A stretch of DNA of 64,000 bases, taken from assembly GCA_934481385.1 (NCBI GenBank), contig CAKSPD010000002.1:1-64000 (forward strand), given 5' to 3'. The DNA is from an uncultured Oscillospiraceae bacterium (GTDB lineage Bacteria; Bacillota; Clostridia; Oscillospirales; Ruminococcaceae). Both the position numbers and the translations under genes were made by a program. Positions 63,586 to 64,000 of this stretch are shown one piece after another. Numbering within the stretch: position 1 is the first letter of the stretch; each line of letters begins with the position of its first letter. The notes under the pieces were generated by a model that was not told where the DNA came from, ran no database searches, and was given only the letters and a program-made list of their open reading frames with translations.

Positions 63586-64000
63586 ACGTCCTCCTCATGA
63601 TTTTCAGGAATACATGGTTTAAGAGCAGCAATAGCAACTTCTATCTGTGAATCATCAGGTTCACGGGTTGTAATTCTCTGCATAGCGAGTCCGGGGGCAG
63701 AAAGTATTTTAGTAAAGAGATTGTCATGATTTCCCGCAAGCCTTATACATTCATATGATATTCCGACTACTATCGGAAGAAGAATAACACTTGCAAGAAC
63801 TCTCTGCCATACGATTGTAAAAGGTATAAAGCACATCACAAATATACTTACAATAAGAACAATAAATATAAAGCTTGTTCCGCATCTTTTATGAAAACGT
63901 GTCTGTTTTCTGACATTTTCAACAGTAAGAGGGAGCATTGCCTCATGACAGGCGATTGTCTTATGTTCAGCACCATGATATTCATACTGCCTGCGTATAT
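63579..64000 (-). CDS. DUF1385 (YqhQ-like) membrane protein, partial
   Basis: The gene runs off the right edge; only the C-terminal 140 residues are visible. The part upstream of the first ATG is in frame and reads RRQYEYHGAEHKTIACHEA, a hallmark of DUF1385. It continues through RFHKRCGTSFIFIVLIVS, two membrane helices and GLAMQRITTREPDDSQIEVAI. Function is not settled. It is the first visible gene of the prmC-recA-recX-rimO-pgsA unit. Confidence 0.88.
   Translation of the reverse strand, partial: IRRQYEYHGAEHKTIACHEAMLPLTVENVRKQTRFHKRCGTSFIFIVLIVSIFVMCFIPFTIVWQRVLASVILLPIVVGISYECIRLAGNHDNLFTKILSAPGLAMQRITTREPDDSQIEVAIAALKPCIPENHEEDVW

Overview
The window is AT-rich chromosomal DNA (roughly one third G+C by eye) from a low-GC Gram-positive anaerobe, most likely a member of the Clostridia in the Ruminococcus/Oscillospiraceae area. 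This placement is inferred from: Spo0A and the germination/spore protease GPR (endospore pathway), a CIRCE-HrcA-GrpE-DnaK-DnaJ cluster, the Firmicutes order ffs - dnaX - ybaB - recR, dimeric-type GlyQS, and a 2-hydroxyacyl-CoA dehydratase activator typical of anaerobic fermenters. No phage, insertion sequence, CRISPR array or integrated element was seen. This looks like core chromosome with a few accessory loci.

Layout. 1-8 kb: tRNA-Trp, a PHP phosphoesterase, a BspA-like leucine-rich repeat protein, a PssA-type phosphatidylserine synthase, a sugar-sensor/GGDEF fusion, an LCP-like gene overlapping a TatD nuclease, and a SLOG-family protein. 8-13 kb: alanine racemase with a DUF4291 gene, a polysaccharide flippase, and FeoB. 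13.4-19 kb: the CIRCE heat-shock operon and a CmpB-like membrane protein. 19-22.7 kb: a GntR-controlled ABC exporter. 22.8-29.9 kb: an operon predicted to make a GDP-D-rhamnose-based polysaccharide (priming transferase, ManC, Gmd, two GT4 transferases, Rmd, small coiled-coil protein). 30-35.2 kb: aspartate kinase, then recR, ybaB, dnaX, a TPR protein and the SRP RNA. 35.4-37.5 kb: spo0A with an unusual leader, a flavin reductase-like protein, a P-loop kinase and tRNA-Leu. 37.6-43 kb: an RND pump with its TetR regulator, rpsT, and gpr. 43-51 kb: storage metabolism (GH13 glucosidase with XRE regulator, glucan phosphorylase, polyphosphate kinase). 51-58.5 kb: glyQS, a lone type IV prepilin-like protein, Psd, a two-gene 2-hydroxyacyl-CoA dehydratase activator, and tRNA-Pro. 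58.6-64 kb: yqhQ - prmC - recA - recX - rimO - pgsA - DtxR-like regulator, tightly overlapping and read on the minus strand, running off the right edge.

Genes that work together: PssA (left) and Psd (right) together give phosphatidylethanolamine; PgsA gives phosphatidylglycerol phosphate. ManC, Gmd and Rmd form a path from mannose-1-phosphate to GDP-D-rhamnose, beside two transferases and a lipid-linked priming enzyme. GH13 and GlgP act on alpha-glucans. Spo0A and GPR are the sporulation genes. Most promoters found match the sigma-A consensus with 16-18 bp spacing, and most convergent gene pairs share a hairpin terminator.

The most unusual signal is in the spo0A leader. A perfect 14-bp inverted repeat lies between a strong Shine-Dalgarno sequence and the likely spo0A ATG. 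The same leader holds a 17-codon TTG-started reading frame whose stop overlaps that ATG. Other points worth a look: a 12-bp-phased array of DnaA-box-like 9-mers, a DtxR-fold regulator apparently without its metal ligands, and a dehydratase activator split into two genes.
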